Below are positions 1 through 6,367 of a stretch of 7,349 bases of DNA, in pieces. The notes beneath the pieces are model-generated. The model worked only from the letters and a program-made list of their open reading frames with translations. It had not been told where the DNA came from and searched no databases. Location: assembly GCA_947474875.1 (NCBI GenBank), contig CANJKY010000168.1, positions 1 to 7,349 on the forward strand, written 5' to 3'. Position numbers and translations under genes: made by a program. Every line of letters starts with the position of its first letter. Position 1 is the stretch's first letter. This DNA is from Gemmataceae bacterium. GTDB taxonomy: Bacteria > Planctomycetota > Planctomycetia > Gemmatales > Gemmataceae.

Positions 1-190
1 CCGGCGAGCGGCCGACCGGAACGGCTTTCACCTCGCCCGCCGCTACCCGCATCTCGGCCGGCTTCTCCCGCTTGTGTTCGACGGTAAACACCACCTCCTG
101 GCTGGTGGCGTTCAGCACCGTCACCACCGCGGCGGGGCAGGGCAGTGCCCACACGAGCAGGATAACGAAGGCAATGCGTGGAGCAGTCAT
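1..190 (-). CDS. small exported protein of unknown function (N-terminal part, cut by window edge)
   Basis: The frame opens with ATG at 190-188 and stays open to the left edge, giving 63 codons plus one base with no stop. The N-terminus (MTAPRIAFVILLVWALPCPA) is a typical Sec signal peptide: a short basic start, a hydrophobic core at about residues 6-17, and a likely signal peptidase I site near residues 19-21. A Cys follows Leu-Pro, but Pro before Cys makes a lipoprotein site unlikely. The mature part begins with alternating hydrophobic residues (VVTVLNATSQEVVFTVEH), suggesting beta structure, and then becomes Lys/Arg/Glu-rich. I do not recognise the family. It is the last gene seen in the same-strand series, 147 bp after the WD40/PPC gene. 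No Shine-Dalgarno sequence is visible before the ATG. The signal peptide and sustained frame make it a credible gene, but its C-terminus and function cannot be judged here. Confidence 0.72.
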   Translation of the reverse strand, partial: MTAPRIAFVILLVWALPCPAAVVTVLNATSQEVVFTVEHKREKPAEMRVAAGEVKAVPVGRSP

Positions 191-222
191 GCGGCACCGG
201 TGAGCGTCGTGGGTGTTTGTCG

Positions 223-250
223 ACTTTACCAGCCCGCAACGACCACACAA
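223..250 (-). promoter_or_regulatory. possible weak sigma70-like promoter for the 190-1 gene
   Basis: On the minus strand TTGTGT (250-245) and TAAAGT (228-223) are separated by 16 nt. They match the -35 consensus at 3 of 6 and the -10 consensus at 4 of 6 positions, and the -10 lies 32 nt before the ATG at 190. They sit in the 147-bp gap between the WD40/PPC gene and the small exported gene, the longest non-coding stretch in the window. The match is weak, and planctomycete promoters are poorly defined, so it may be chance. Nothing else convincing is in this gap: a 5-bp CCCCA/TGGGG hairpin (269-290) is too weak to call a terminator. Confidence 0.18.
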
Positions 251-337
251 CCCGAACGCGAGTGCTTTCCCCAGCATCGCCAGAGTGGGGTCGACGGCAG
301 CAGATGGCCACACCCCGTATCACCCGCCGAATCGCGG

Positions 338-3300
338 CTATTTCCCCACTTTCAGCGTCACGCTCTTCGCCGCGTGTTCGGTCCCCTTCCGCTCGCTGCG
401 GGCCGACACCACGATCGGCATGGTCATCGGCTGCACCCACGGTTCGGCGTACAGCACCACCTCCCGCTCGGTCTGGTCGGGCATGACCAGGATGCCGTTC
501 AGCCCGATGTTCTGCACCTTCACTCCGTGCGGCAGCCCGCGGACTTCCAGCGGCACCCGCCCTTTGAAGTCCCCGCGGCGCTCGACCTGGACCAGCAGTT
601 TCGTTTCCTGCCCCGGCACCAATTTCACCTCGCGGAGGTTCGTCGTCGTCGTCAGATCGCCGGGATCGCGGCGGGTCGGCGTGCCGGCAGTCGCCTCACG
701 CACCACCGCCTTGCCGCCGATGTCGGCGGTACCGATCGCTTTTAACACCCCTCGCTCGCGCGTCGGGCTAACGTCCCCGTCTGCGAACAGCGTCACCACC
801 GCTGTTGTTTGCTCCGCCTCAATCGTCGTCGGCGGAATGGTGAACGGGGCGAGCAGGCCATCGAACCGCACCGCGATCGGCCCCTGGAAGCCGTCGATCC
901 GGGTGGCCGTCACCGTCACCGGCACCCCGCCGTTCTTCCACACCGCCGGGTTGTTCGGCGACACGCTCAGCTTGAAGTCCGGCCGCGGCGGGCGGACGGT
1001 GAGGCGGTAGGCGAACTCCGGCCCGCCGGCCCCGCGGGCGTCGCTCACCCGCACCTGGAACGTGCCCGTCTCCGGCGGGTCGAACTCGACCAGCGAGTCC
1101 TTGCCGTACTGGTCGCCGCCGTCGTCGTTCGTGTACATCAGGCGGAACACCGGCAGGCCGTTCGGCGGGAACGTGTGGTCCGGCTGATGCACCTCCACCT
1201 TGTACATCGGGGCGTTCTGCGGGTGGTGGGTGGGGGTGGTACCCAGGAACCCGGCCCGCCGCCCGCCCGCCTGCACGAACTGGCAGTCGTCGTCCGGGTT
1301 CTTCGGCAGCGCCTTGATCCGCATCAGCTCGGTGCCCACGTATAGGAAGTCGTTCACCCGCAGCTCGTTCCACGTCTCCAGGCGGATGCCGGGGGAGGCA
1401 CTGTCGTGGTCGCGGAAGGTGACGAACGTCTGGGCGGTGCAGCGGAGGGCGGCCCGCGGTACCGGATGGCCGTCGGCGTCCAAAATTTCTATGCGGGAAT
1501 CGACCGGTGAGCCGAGCCGGGCGGCGTGCGTCTCGACGATCAGCCGCTCGCCCTTCTTCGCCGCGAACCGGATGACCGGCTGCTGGCCGGGCTGGGCGAG
1601 GATGCCGTCGGCCGTGCCCGGCACCTTCACCTCCCCGCCGTCGGCCGACACCACCGCGGCCGGGAACTCGCCGACGACGACCGACGCCACGCCGAGTGGC
1701 GGCTCGCCGTTCACCTGTAACACCGGCACGGGTACCTGGCTGCCCACCTCGGCGGTCGTGGGCACGCTGACGCTCACCGTGCGGACCCCGCCCAGGTTCA
1801 CGCCGTTCAGATGCACCGGAGTGCTACGGCCGCGGGACACGCCGAGCGGGAACACGCTCGTCACCACCGGCACCGAGCCGACGTGCAGCCGGTAGCCGAA
1901 CCCGGCCCCGCCGCGGAACTCCTTGTCCGCCACCCCGACCGCGTATACCCCGGCCTTCGGGGCGACGAACCCGAGCAGCCCGTTCCCGGACTCGGTCAGC
2001 ACCCGGCCGGCGTCGTCGGACACGCTCAGGATGCCGTCGAACTTCTTGGCGTCGGCGGCGATGAGTTGCACGCCCACCTCTTGCCCGGCGGTCGCCTCGA
2101 ACCGGAAGAAGTCGGTGTCGCCGGCCCGGTCGAGGCTGCCGACGATCGTGGCCGGCAGCGGGATGGTGGCGGCGGTGCGGGCTGAATCGGAGTTCGCCGT
2201 CTCGCGGACCGCCGGGAAGCGATCGACGTGGAACCGCAGGTCGTTCGACGCCCCGGCCTCGCTCATCACCCGCAGTTGCTTGATGCCGGCCGGGTGCAGC
2301 GGTGGGGCGGTCAGTTCGACTTCCAGCCGCGTGGGCGATTTGGACACGATGCGAACGGCCAGCGGGTCCCGGTCGAAGGCGACGGCGTTCACCTGATCCA
2401 GCCGCTGGCCGTCGATCACCACCCGCCCCGTCTTCCCCCGCTGGATGAAGTCCGCCGTCACCGTCGTCAGTACGGCCGGTTTCGGCCTGGCCGGCAGCGG
2501 GGTGGACAGCACCTTGCCGGTGGTCGCGTCGAGCAGTTCGAGCTTGCCGTCGAACCGGCCGACGGCGATCCGCTTGCCGTCCGGGTGCAGGGCGGCGGCC
2601 AGCGCGTCACTGCTCTGCGGCGACAGGGCGTTCGCTTCCGTCAGCTTGGCCGCGTCCCACCGCTTCACCGCCCGGTCCTCGCCGACGGTGACGAGGGACT
2701 TGCCGTCGGCCGAGTACAGCACCTTCGTCACCGCCCTCGTGTGGGCGAACGCGGTGCCGACCAGCTTGCCGCCGGCGGCGGTCGCCTCCCAGGTGCGGAC
2801 GCTCTTGTCCACCCCGCCGGCCGATAGGTGAACGCCGTCCGGACTCCAGGCGACGGCGTACACCCAGTCGGTGGCGTCGCCGAGCGAATACAGCCGCTTG
2901 CCGGTGGTCGCGTCCCACACCTTCACCGTGCGGTCGGCCGACCCGCTGGCGAGCAGCGTGCCGCCCTTGTGCCACGCGAGGGCGTACACCGCGTCGCTGT
3001 GGTCGCTGAGGGTGCGGAGCGGCTTGCCCGGCGATGTCACGTCCCACAGGTGGATGACGCGGTCGTACCCGGCGGTAGCGAGCGTCTTCCCATCCGGGCT
3101 GAACGCGGCAGCGTAGATGGCGTCCTTGTGGGCGAGAATGACGACCGGCGGACGGGACGGGTCTTTCAGTGAGTAGACGCGCACCACCCCGGACCTGCCC
3201 GGTTCGCCGCTGGCCACCGCAAGCGTGTCGTTGGTAAGCGCCACGGCCGTTACCCGTTGCGTCTGGCCGGGCAATTCGACCTTTGCCTCGCCGCTGACCG

Positions 3301-3439
3301 GGTCGATCAGGTACGCCACCCCGCGGGTGCCGGCGGCGAGCACCTTGCCGTCCGTGGAGAACGCCGCGGCCGTCACCGGCGCTGGCGGGGCGGCAACGGC
3401 GACGGAGGCGAGGAGGACGAGGGCAAGGAGGTGGCGCAT
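338..3439 (-). CDS. exported WD40-repeat / PPC-domain / Ig-like protein
   Basis: A 1033-residue protein starting at ATG 3439-3437 and ending at TAG 340-338. This start is chosen because it gives a clear signal peptide (MRHLLALVLLASVAVA, cleavage near residue 17). The longer open frame to 3508 would put 23 residues encoded by a palindrome before it. Residues about 20-312 form some seven WD40 repeats; the best keep the SPDGKxLA and LWD/VWD signatures (LWDV 131-134, VWDA 174-177, TWEA 216-219, RWDA 260-263). An IPT/TIG-like stretch follows (about 323-405). Next comes a pre-peptidase C-terminal (PPC) domain at about 406-520, with GSLDRAGDTDFFRFEATAGQ at 434-453. A second IPT-like segment (524-600) precedes a second PPC-like unit (601-815) that carries an insertion of roughly 100 residues. 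Two Ig-like beta domains end the protein (about 820-1033). No heme or protease motif is seen. The likely role is a secreted scaffold or binding partner of the upstream cytochrome-like protein, which is inferred from neighbourhood only. No Shine-Dalgarno sequence precedes the ATG. Confidence 0.93.
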   Translation of the reverse strand: MRHLLALVLLASVAVAAPPAPVTAAAFSTDGKVLAAGTRGVAYLIDPVSGEAKVELPGQTQRVTAVALTNDTLAVASGEPGRSGVVRVYSLKDPSRPPVVILAHKDAIYAAAFSPDGKTLATAGYDRVIHLWDVTSPGKPLRTLSDHSDAVYALAWHKGGTLLASGSADRTVKVWDATTGKRLYSLGDATDWVYAVAWSPDGVHLSAGGVDKSVRTWEATAAGGKLVGTAFAHTRAVTKVLYSADGKSLVTVGEDRAVKRWDAAKLTEANALSPQSSDALAAALHPDGKRIAVGRFDGKLELLDATTGKVLSTPLPARPKPAVLTTVTADFIQRGKTGRVVIDGQRLDQVNAVAFDRDPLAVRIVSKSPTRLEVELTAPPLHPAGIKQLRVMSEAGASNDLRFHVDRFPAVRETANSDSARTAATIPLPATIVGSLDRAGDTDFFRFEATAGQEVGVQLIAADAKKFDGILSVSDDAGRVLTESGNGLLGFVAPKAGVYAVGVADKEFRGGAGFGYRLHVGSVPVVTSVFPLGVSRGRSTPVHLNGVNLGGVRTVSVSVPTTAEVGSQVPVPVLQVNGEPPLGVASVVVGEFPAAVVSADGGEVKVPGTADGILAQPGQQPVIRFAAKKGERLIVETHAARLGSPVDSRIEILDADGHPVPRAALRCTAQTFVTFRDHDSASPGIRLETWNELRVNDFLYVGTELMRIKALPKNPDDDCQFVQAGGRRAGFLGTTPTHHPQNAPMYKVEVHQPDHTFPPNGLPVFRLMYTNDDGGDQYGKDSLVEFDPPETGTFQVRVSDARGAGGPEFAYRLTVRPPRPDFKLSVSPNNPAVWKNGGVPVTVTATRIDGFQGPIAVRFDGLLAPFTIPPTTIEAEQTTAVVTLFADGDVSPTRERGVLKAIGTADIGGKAVVREATAGTPTRRDPGDLTTTTNLREVKLVPGQETKLLVQVERRGDFKGRVPLEVRGLPHGVKVQNIGLNGILVMPDQTEREVVLYAEPWVQPMTMPIVVSARSERKGTEHAAKSVTLKVGK
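743..772 (-). repeat. candidate dispersed repeat captured in frame inside the WD40/PPC gene
   Basis: Read on the minus strand, this 30-bp segment contains GCCCGACGCGCGAGCGAGGG between GTTA and TTA ends, and encodes V-S-P-T-R-E-R-G-V-L (residues 890-899 of the WD40/PPC protein). It uses the AT-rich leucine codon TTA and GTT, unlike the G/C-ending codons around it. It interrupts a normal beta-strand pattern in the first C-terminal Ig-like domain with a charged, Pro-containing stretch. From memory, similar TTAGCCCGA-A/C-GCG...AGCGAGGG units are scattered through planctomycete genomes, but I cannot check this here. It occurs once in this window, so calling it a repeat is inference. Confidence 0.4.
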
Positions 3440-3455
3440 GGTGTGTCTGATTTGC

Positions 3456-3530
3456 GTGAACCCGGCCCGCAAGGGCCGTGGGTGCGTGCTTGTCGTGTTC
3501 GCACCCACGGCCCTTGCGGGCCGGGTTCAC
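3456..3530. repeat. perfect 31-bp inverted repeat with 13-nt loop (REP/BIME-like palindrome)
   Basis: The left arm 3456-3486 and right arm 3500-3530 are exact reverse complements over 31 bp, separated by 13 nt (3487-3499). Pairing stops at both outer ends (3455/3531 do not pair). The arms are very GC-rich, with the core GGCCCGCAAGGGCCGTGGG, and would form a very stable hairpin in DNA or RNA. It starts 10 nt after the stop codon of the DUF1549/DUF1553 gene and ends 16 nt before the ATG of the WD40/PPC gene, filling most of that 101-bp gap. There is no T-run after either arm, so it is not a standard intrinsic terminator. It could be a dispersed REP/BIME-type element, an mRNA 3'-end stabiliser or an attenuating structure. 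The palindrome is certain; its role is not. Confidence 0.9.
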
Positions 3531-3540
3531 CGAGCAGGGG

Positions 3541-6006
3541 TCAGTGATTGAACAAAAACTCCTTGCTGGTCAGCACGGCCCACACGGCGTCCTCCAGTGC
3601 CTCCCGGCGGGCCTGGGGGCCGAGCTTGGTCGCCTCGGCCAGCGGCTTCAGGAACATACGCCGCTCCTCCTTGGTCGGCCCGCGGCCGAGCGCCGTCTCG
3701 AACAGTTCCTCCACCACCGCCGGGTTCGCGGTGTCCGCCTTCAGCCAGCGGCCGACGATCGACTTCTCGCCCCGCAGCTTATCGTTCAGCGTCTGACCGT
3801 TGTTCAGGTGCAGAGCCTGCGTCACGCTGGCGTCCTTGGTCACCTCACACGAGCAGGTTAGACCCCGCTCCGCCCTGCCGAACGAGTCGAGGAACTGGGA
3901 TACGAGCAGCGAGTCCGGCAGTTGCACCGCCCGCGTGCCGGCCGGGTACAGGCCGCTCTTGGCCGTGCCGCCGCTCGCCCCGACCGCCACCGTGTCGAAC
4001 GGCGTCGGCGTGCCGGTCACGTCCGAGTACGCGTCCAGGATAACCTCGGCGGACAGGCGGCGGAGCAGGTAACGGGAGTAGAACCGGTCGTCCGCCTCGT
4101 TCCCCGGCACCGGGTTGGCCGACCGCTGGTACGCGGCCGAGGTGAGGATCAGCCGCATCAGGTGGCGGGTGTCGTACTTCGCCTTCACGAACTCGGCGGC
4201 CAGGGCGTCGAGCAGTTCGCGGTTGGTCGGCGGGTTGGTGTCCCGCAGGTCGTCCTCCGCCTCCACCAGCCCACGGCCCATGTAGTTCTTCCAGATGCGG
4301 TTCACGACGGCTTTGGCGAAATACGGGTTGTCCGCGGCCGTCAGCCACTGCACGAAGTATTCGCGACGGTCGGTGGCGGAGTCGAGCGGCAGGGGCTGGC
4401 CGTCGAGCGGGGTCGGCGGCATGGCCACGCCCTTTCGCAGGTGCAGCGCGTCGCCGGTCGGCAGGCCGAACACGAACTGCTCGCCGTTCCGGTCGCCGTT
4501 CTTGATCCCCACCCGGCTGAACAGGTTCGCCAGGCCCCAGTACTGGTCCTGGGTCCACTTTTCGAGCGGGTGGTTGTGGCACCGGCAGCAGGTGATGGAC
4601 GTGCCCAGGAACGTGACCGCGGTGGACTCGACCAGGTCGGACACGTCCTTGTGCAGCACGAAGTAGTTGCCCCCGCCGTTCGTCAGGGTGCTTCCGCTGG
4701 CCGTCAGGATGTCGCGGGCGAACTCGTCCCACGGCTGGTTATCCGCCACCGCCGACCGCACCTTGCGGTAGAACCCGAGCATCGACTGCTGCGACAGCTT
4801 GCGGGTGGACACGAGCAACAGGTCGGACCACTTGTGCGTCCAGTAGTCCACGAACGCCGGTTTGCTCAGCAACTTGTCCGACAGCTTCACCCGCTTGTCC
4901 GCCGCCGTGTCGTTCACGAACGCCGCCACCTCGTCCGGCCTGGGCAGCACCCCGCAGGCGTCGAGGTACGCCCGGCGGATGTACTCGGCGTCGGTGCAGG
5001 GGGGCGACGGCGGCAGGTTGAGCAGTTGCAGCTTGCGGAGGACGTGCTCGTCGATCAGGTTGTGCTTCGGCGAGTCGGCGAACACCTCCGGCTCGATCGC
5101 GTTCGGGTGCGGGACGGTGATCGTGGCCGTCGCCACCCGCGTGCCGAACACCACGGCGACGGCCGTCTCGCCGCAGGCGGCCACCGTCACCGTACCGTCC
5201 TCGCTCACCGCCGCCACCGTCTCCTCGGTGCTGGTGAACCGCGCCCAGCGGGTCACGTCGGCCGTGGTGCCGTCGGTGTAGGTGGCCCGCACGACCACCC
5301 GCAGCGTGTCCTTCGGCTTGAGCAATGCGGCCGGAGGGAACACCTCGATCTTCGACAGCGTTGGTTCGGTTGGGTCCGTGCCTGGTGCGCCGACGGCGAT
5401 CCAGTCGCGGAGCAGGGCGTAATGGTCGGAATCCGACTCGAACCGCGATCCGCCGCCGTGCGGCAGTTTCCGGGTGGCCTTCTTCAGCATCAGGCTGGCG
5501 GGCGGGTCGGCGGAGTCGGTGCGGCGGCCGGCGGCCTGGCGGGTGAGGGCGAAATGGTCGGCGTCCGGGTCGTACCCTCGAAGAGACAGCTTGAACCCGC
5601 CCTTGCCGGCCAGCGCCCCGTGGCACGCCCCGCTGTTGCACCCGGTGCGGGTGAGCGTCGGCACGACGTGTCGGGTGAACGACCACGCGGCAGGCTGGTC
5701 GAACGCCGCCACCGTCACCGTGACGGTGGCCGTCTTGCCGTTCGCCGAGGCGGTGACCGTCGCCTGGCCGTTCCCGATCGGGGTGACGACGCCGGTTTCG
5801 CTCACCACCGCCACTTTCGGATCGCTCGTCGTGAACTTGGCGGCGGGGTGGTCGGCGACGGCCCGGCCGGATGTCACCTCGACCGCCAGCAGTTGCTGGC
5901 TCGCCTTCGGCCCGGTGAGCGTGACCGCCGGCGGGAACACGGCCAGTTCGCCGGCCGGGGCGATAGACGCGGTGAGCAGCACAAGGAGGGCGGTCAACCG
6001 ACTCAT
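3541..6006 (-). CDS. exported planctomycete-cytochrome protein: Ig-like (BIG2), PSCyt1-like, DUF1549 and DUF1553 domains
   Basis: An 821-residue protein, ATG at 6006-6004 and TGA at 3543-3541. This start is preferred over the longer frame to 6207 because it gives a signal peptide (MSRLTALLVLLTASIAPAG, cleavage near residue 18) and a Shine-Dalgarno GAGG 6 nt upstream. The order is: BIG2-like Ig domain (about 20-100); PSCyt1-like region (about 106-208) with CX4CH (C123, C128, H129) in the family-typical GCNxGACHG context; a second BIG2-like domain (about 216-299); DUF1549/PSCyt2 (about 315-500) with CXXCH (C473, C476, H477) in CCRCHNHPLEKWTQDQYWGL; and DUF1553/PSD1 (about 558-821) with NPYFAKAVVNRIWKNYMGRG at 560-579. 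The C-terminus EFLFNH is typical of the family. The motifs suggest covalent heme and an electron-transfer role at the cell surface or in the periplasm. That is inference: the function of these domains is not established, and CX4CH is a non-standard heme site. Overlap of the upstream stop codon with the Shine-Dalgarno sequence suggests translational coupling. Confidence 0.95.
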   Translation of the reverse strand: MSRLTALLVLLTASIAPAGELAVFPPAVTLTGPKASQQLLAVEVTSGRAVADHPAAKFTTSDPKVAVVSETGVVTPIGNGQATVTASANGKTATVTVTVAAFDQPAAWSFTRHVVPTLTRTGCNSGACHGALAGKGGFKLSLRGYDPDADHFALTRQAAGRRTDSADPPASLMLKKATRKLPHGGGSRFESDSDHYALLRDWIAVGAPGTDPTEPTLSKIEVFPPAALLKPKDTLRVVVRATYTDGTTADVTRWARFTSTEETVAAVSEDGTVTVAACGETAVAVVFGTRVATATITVPHPNAIEPEVFADSPKHNLIDEHVLRKLQLLNLPPSPPCTDAEYIRRAYLDACGVLPRPDEVAAFVNDTAADKRVKLSDKLLSKPAFVDYWTHKWSDLLLVSTRKLSQQSMLGFYRKVRSAVADNQPWDEFARDILTASGSTLTNGGGNYFVLHKDVSDLVESTAVTFLGTSITCCRCHNHPLEKWTQDQYWGLANLFSRVGIKNGDRNGEQFVFGLPTGDALHLRKGVAMPPTPLDGQPLPLDSATDRREYFVQWLTAADNPYFAKAVVNRIWKNYMGRGLVEAEDDLRDTNPPTNRELLDALAAEFVKAKYDTRHLMRLILTSAAYQRSANPVPGNEADDRFYSRYLLRRLSAEVILDAYSDVTGTPTPFDTVAVGASGGTAKSGLYPAGTRAVQLPDSLLVSQFLDSFGRAERGLTCSCEVTKDASVTQALHLNNGQTLNDKLRGEKSIVGRWLKADTANPAVVEELFETALGRGPTKEERRMFLKPLAEATKLGPQARREALEDAVWAVLTSKEFLFNH

Positions 6007-6012
6007 GTCGCG

Positions 6013-6016
6013 CCTC
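6013..6016 (-). promoter_or_regulatory. Shine-Dalgarno GAGG of the DUF1549/DUF1553 gene, overlapping the upstream stop codon
   Basis: On the minus strand the sequence reads CAC-TGA-GGCGCGAC-ATG. The last two bases of the stop codon of the 6362-6015 gene and the next two bases make GAGG, 6 nt before the ATG at 6006. This spacing supports the chosen start and implies that ribosomes ending on the small membrane protein can re-initiate on the large exported protein. Confidence 0.55.
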
Positions 6017-6362
6017 AGTGGCGGAAGGCCAACGCCAGAATGTAGAAGACGATCGGCAGCCCGTAGTTGATAAAGCACCCGAGCAGGCCGAACCACAGCC
6101 CGCCCCGCGCCCGCCCTTTGCCGCCGGCGTTCGGGTGGGCCTGGGCGAACCGCCACCCGAGGTACGCCAGGATGACGGCGATCGGCCCGAGCAGCGCGCC
6201 CAGGCACGGCACCAGCGAGATCAGCCCGAGCGTGAACGCGGAGTTGGCGTTCGGGTTCTGCGGCGGCCCTTTCGTCCGCGGCCGGTCGGCCGCCGGCCGG
6301 TACCGGTCGATCGGGTCCTCGTAGTCGCTCTGGTCGTCGCCGCGGCGGCGGGTGGCGGACAT
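6015..6362 (-). CDS. small DUF4190-like membrane protein, second of a paralogous pair
   Basis: A 115-residue protein, ATG 6362-6360 to TGA 6017-6015. Residues 1-38 are charged and Pro-rich (RRRGDDQSDYEDPIDRYRP), likely disordered and cytoplasmic. Two hydrophobic regions follow, about 42-72 and 87-112, linked by a small hydrophilic loop (AQAHPNAGGKGRAR). The layout resembles DUF4190-type small membrane proteins. It is clearly paralogous to the gene just upstream: both share a (I/V)PC(F/L)G element in the first hydrophobic region, an A-x-x-HP-x-A-x-GKG-x-A loop, and PIVF in the last segment. It starts 5 bp after the upstream stop codon and ends 8 bp before the DUF1549/DUF1553 start, so it is almost surely in the same operon. 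It lacks the usual AIAGIVLG of the second segment (GGLWFGLLG instead), so it is the more diverged copy. The function is unknown. The longer open frame to 6557 is a shadow of the upstream gene. Confidence 0.85.
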   Translation of the reverse strand: MSATRRRGDDQSDYEDPIDRYRPAADRPRTKGPPQNPNANSAFTLGLISLVPCLGALLGPIAVILAYLGWRFAQAHPNAGGKGRARGGLWFGLLGCFINYGLPIVFYILALAFRH

Positions 6363-6367
6363 GGCGG

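Noticed and set aside
269..290. Hairpin CCCCA/TGGGG in the 191-337 gap as a terminator
   Set aside because: The stem is only 5 bp with a 12-nt loop, and no T-run follows on the minus strand.
2513..2914. Exact 18-nt direct repeat (2513-2530 and 2897-2914)
   Set aside because: Both copies encode DATTGK at equivalent places in two WD40 repeats, so ordinary propeller repetition explains it.
3440..3508. N-terminal extension of the WD40/PPC gene to an ATG at 3508
   Set aside because: The 23 extra residues are mostly encoded by the palindrome and precede a normal signal peptide, which would be moved away from the N-terminus.
3456..3530. Intrinsic transcription terminator
   Set aside because: The hairpin is strong, but neither side is followed by a T-run on the relevant strand. 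The loop and arm length also fit a repeat element better.
2607..3530. 307-codon minus-strand frame overlapping the WD40 region
   Set aside because: It is a shifted-frame shadow of the WD40 gene: its composition is dominated by Arg, Gly and His, and it lacks any motif.
3922..6045. 707-codon open frame on the plus strand
   Set aside because: It lies opposite the DUF1549/DUF1553 gene, is rich in Arg, Gly, Pro and His as expected of a GC-rich antisense frame, and has no recognisable domain or signal peptide.
6007..6207. N-terminal extension of the DUF1549/DUF1553 gene to 6207
   Set aside because: The 67 extra residues are Arg/Pro-rich, overlap the upstream membrane gene in another frame, and would bury the signal peptide. 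The ATG at 6006 has a Shine-Dalgarno site.
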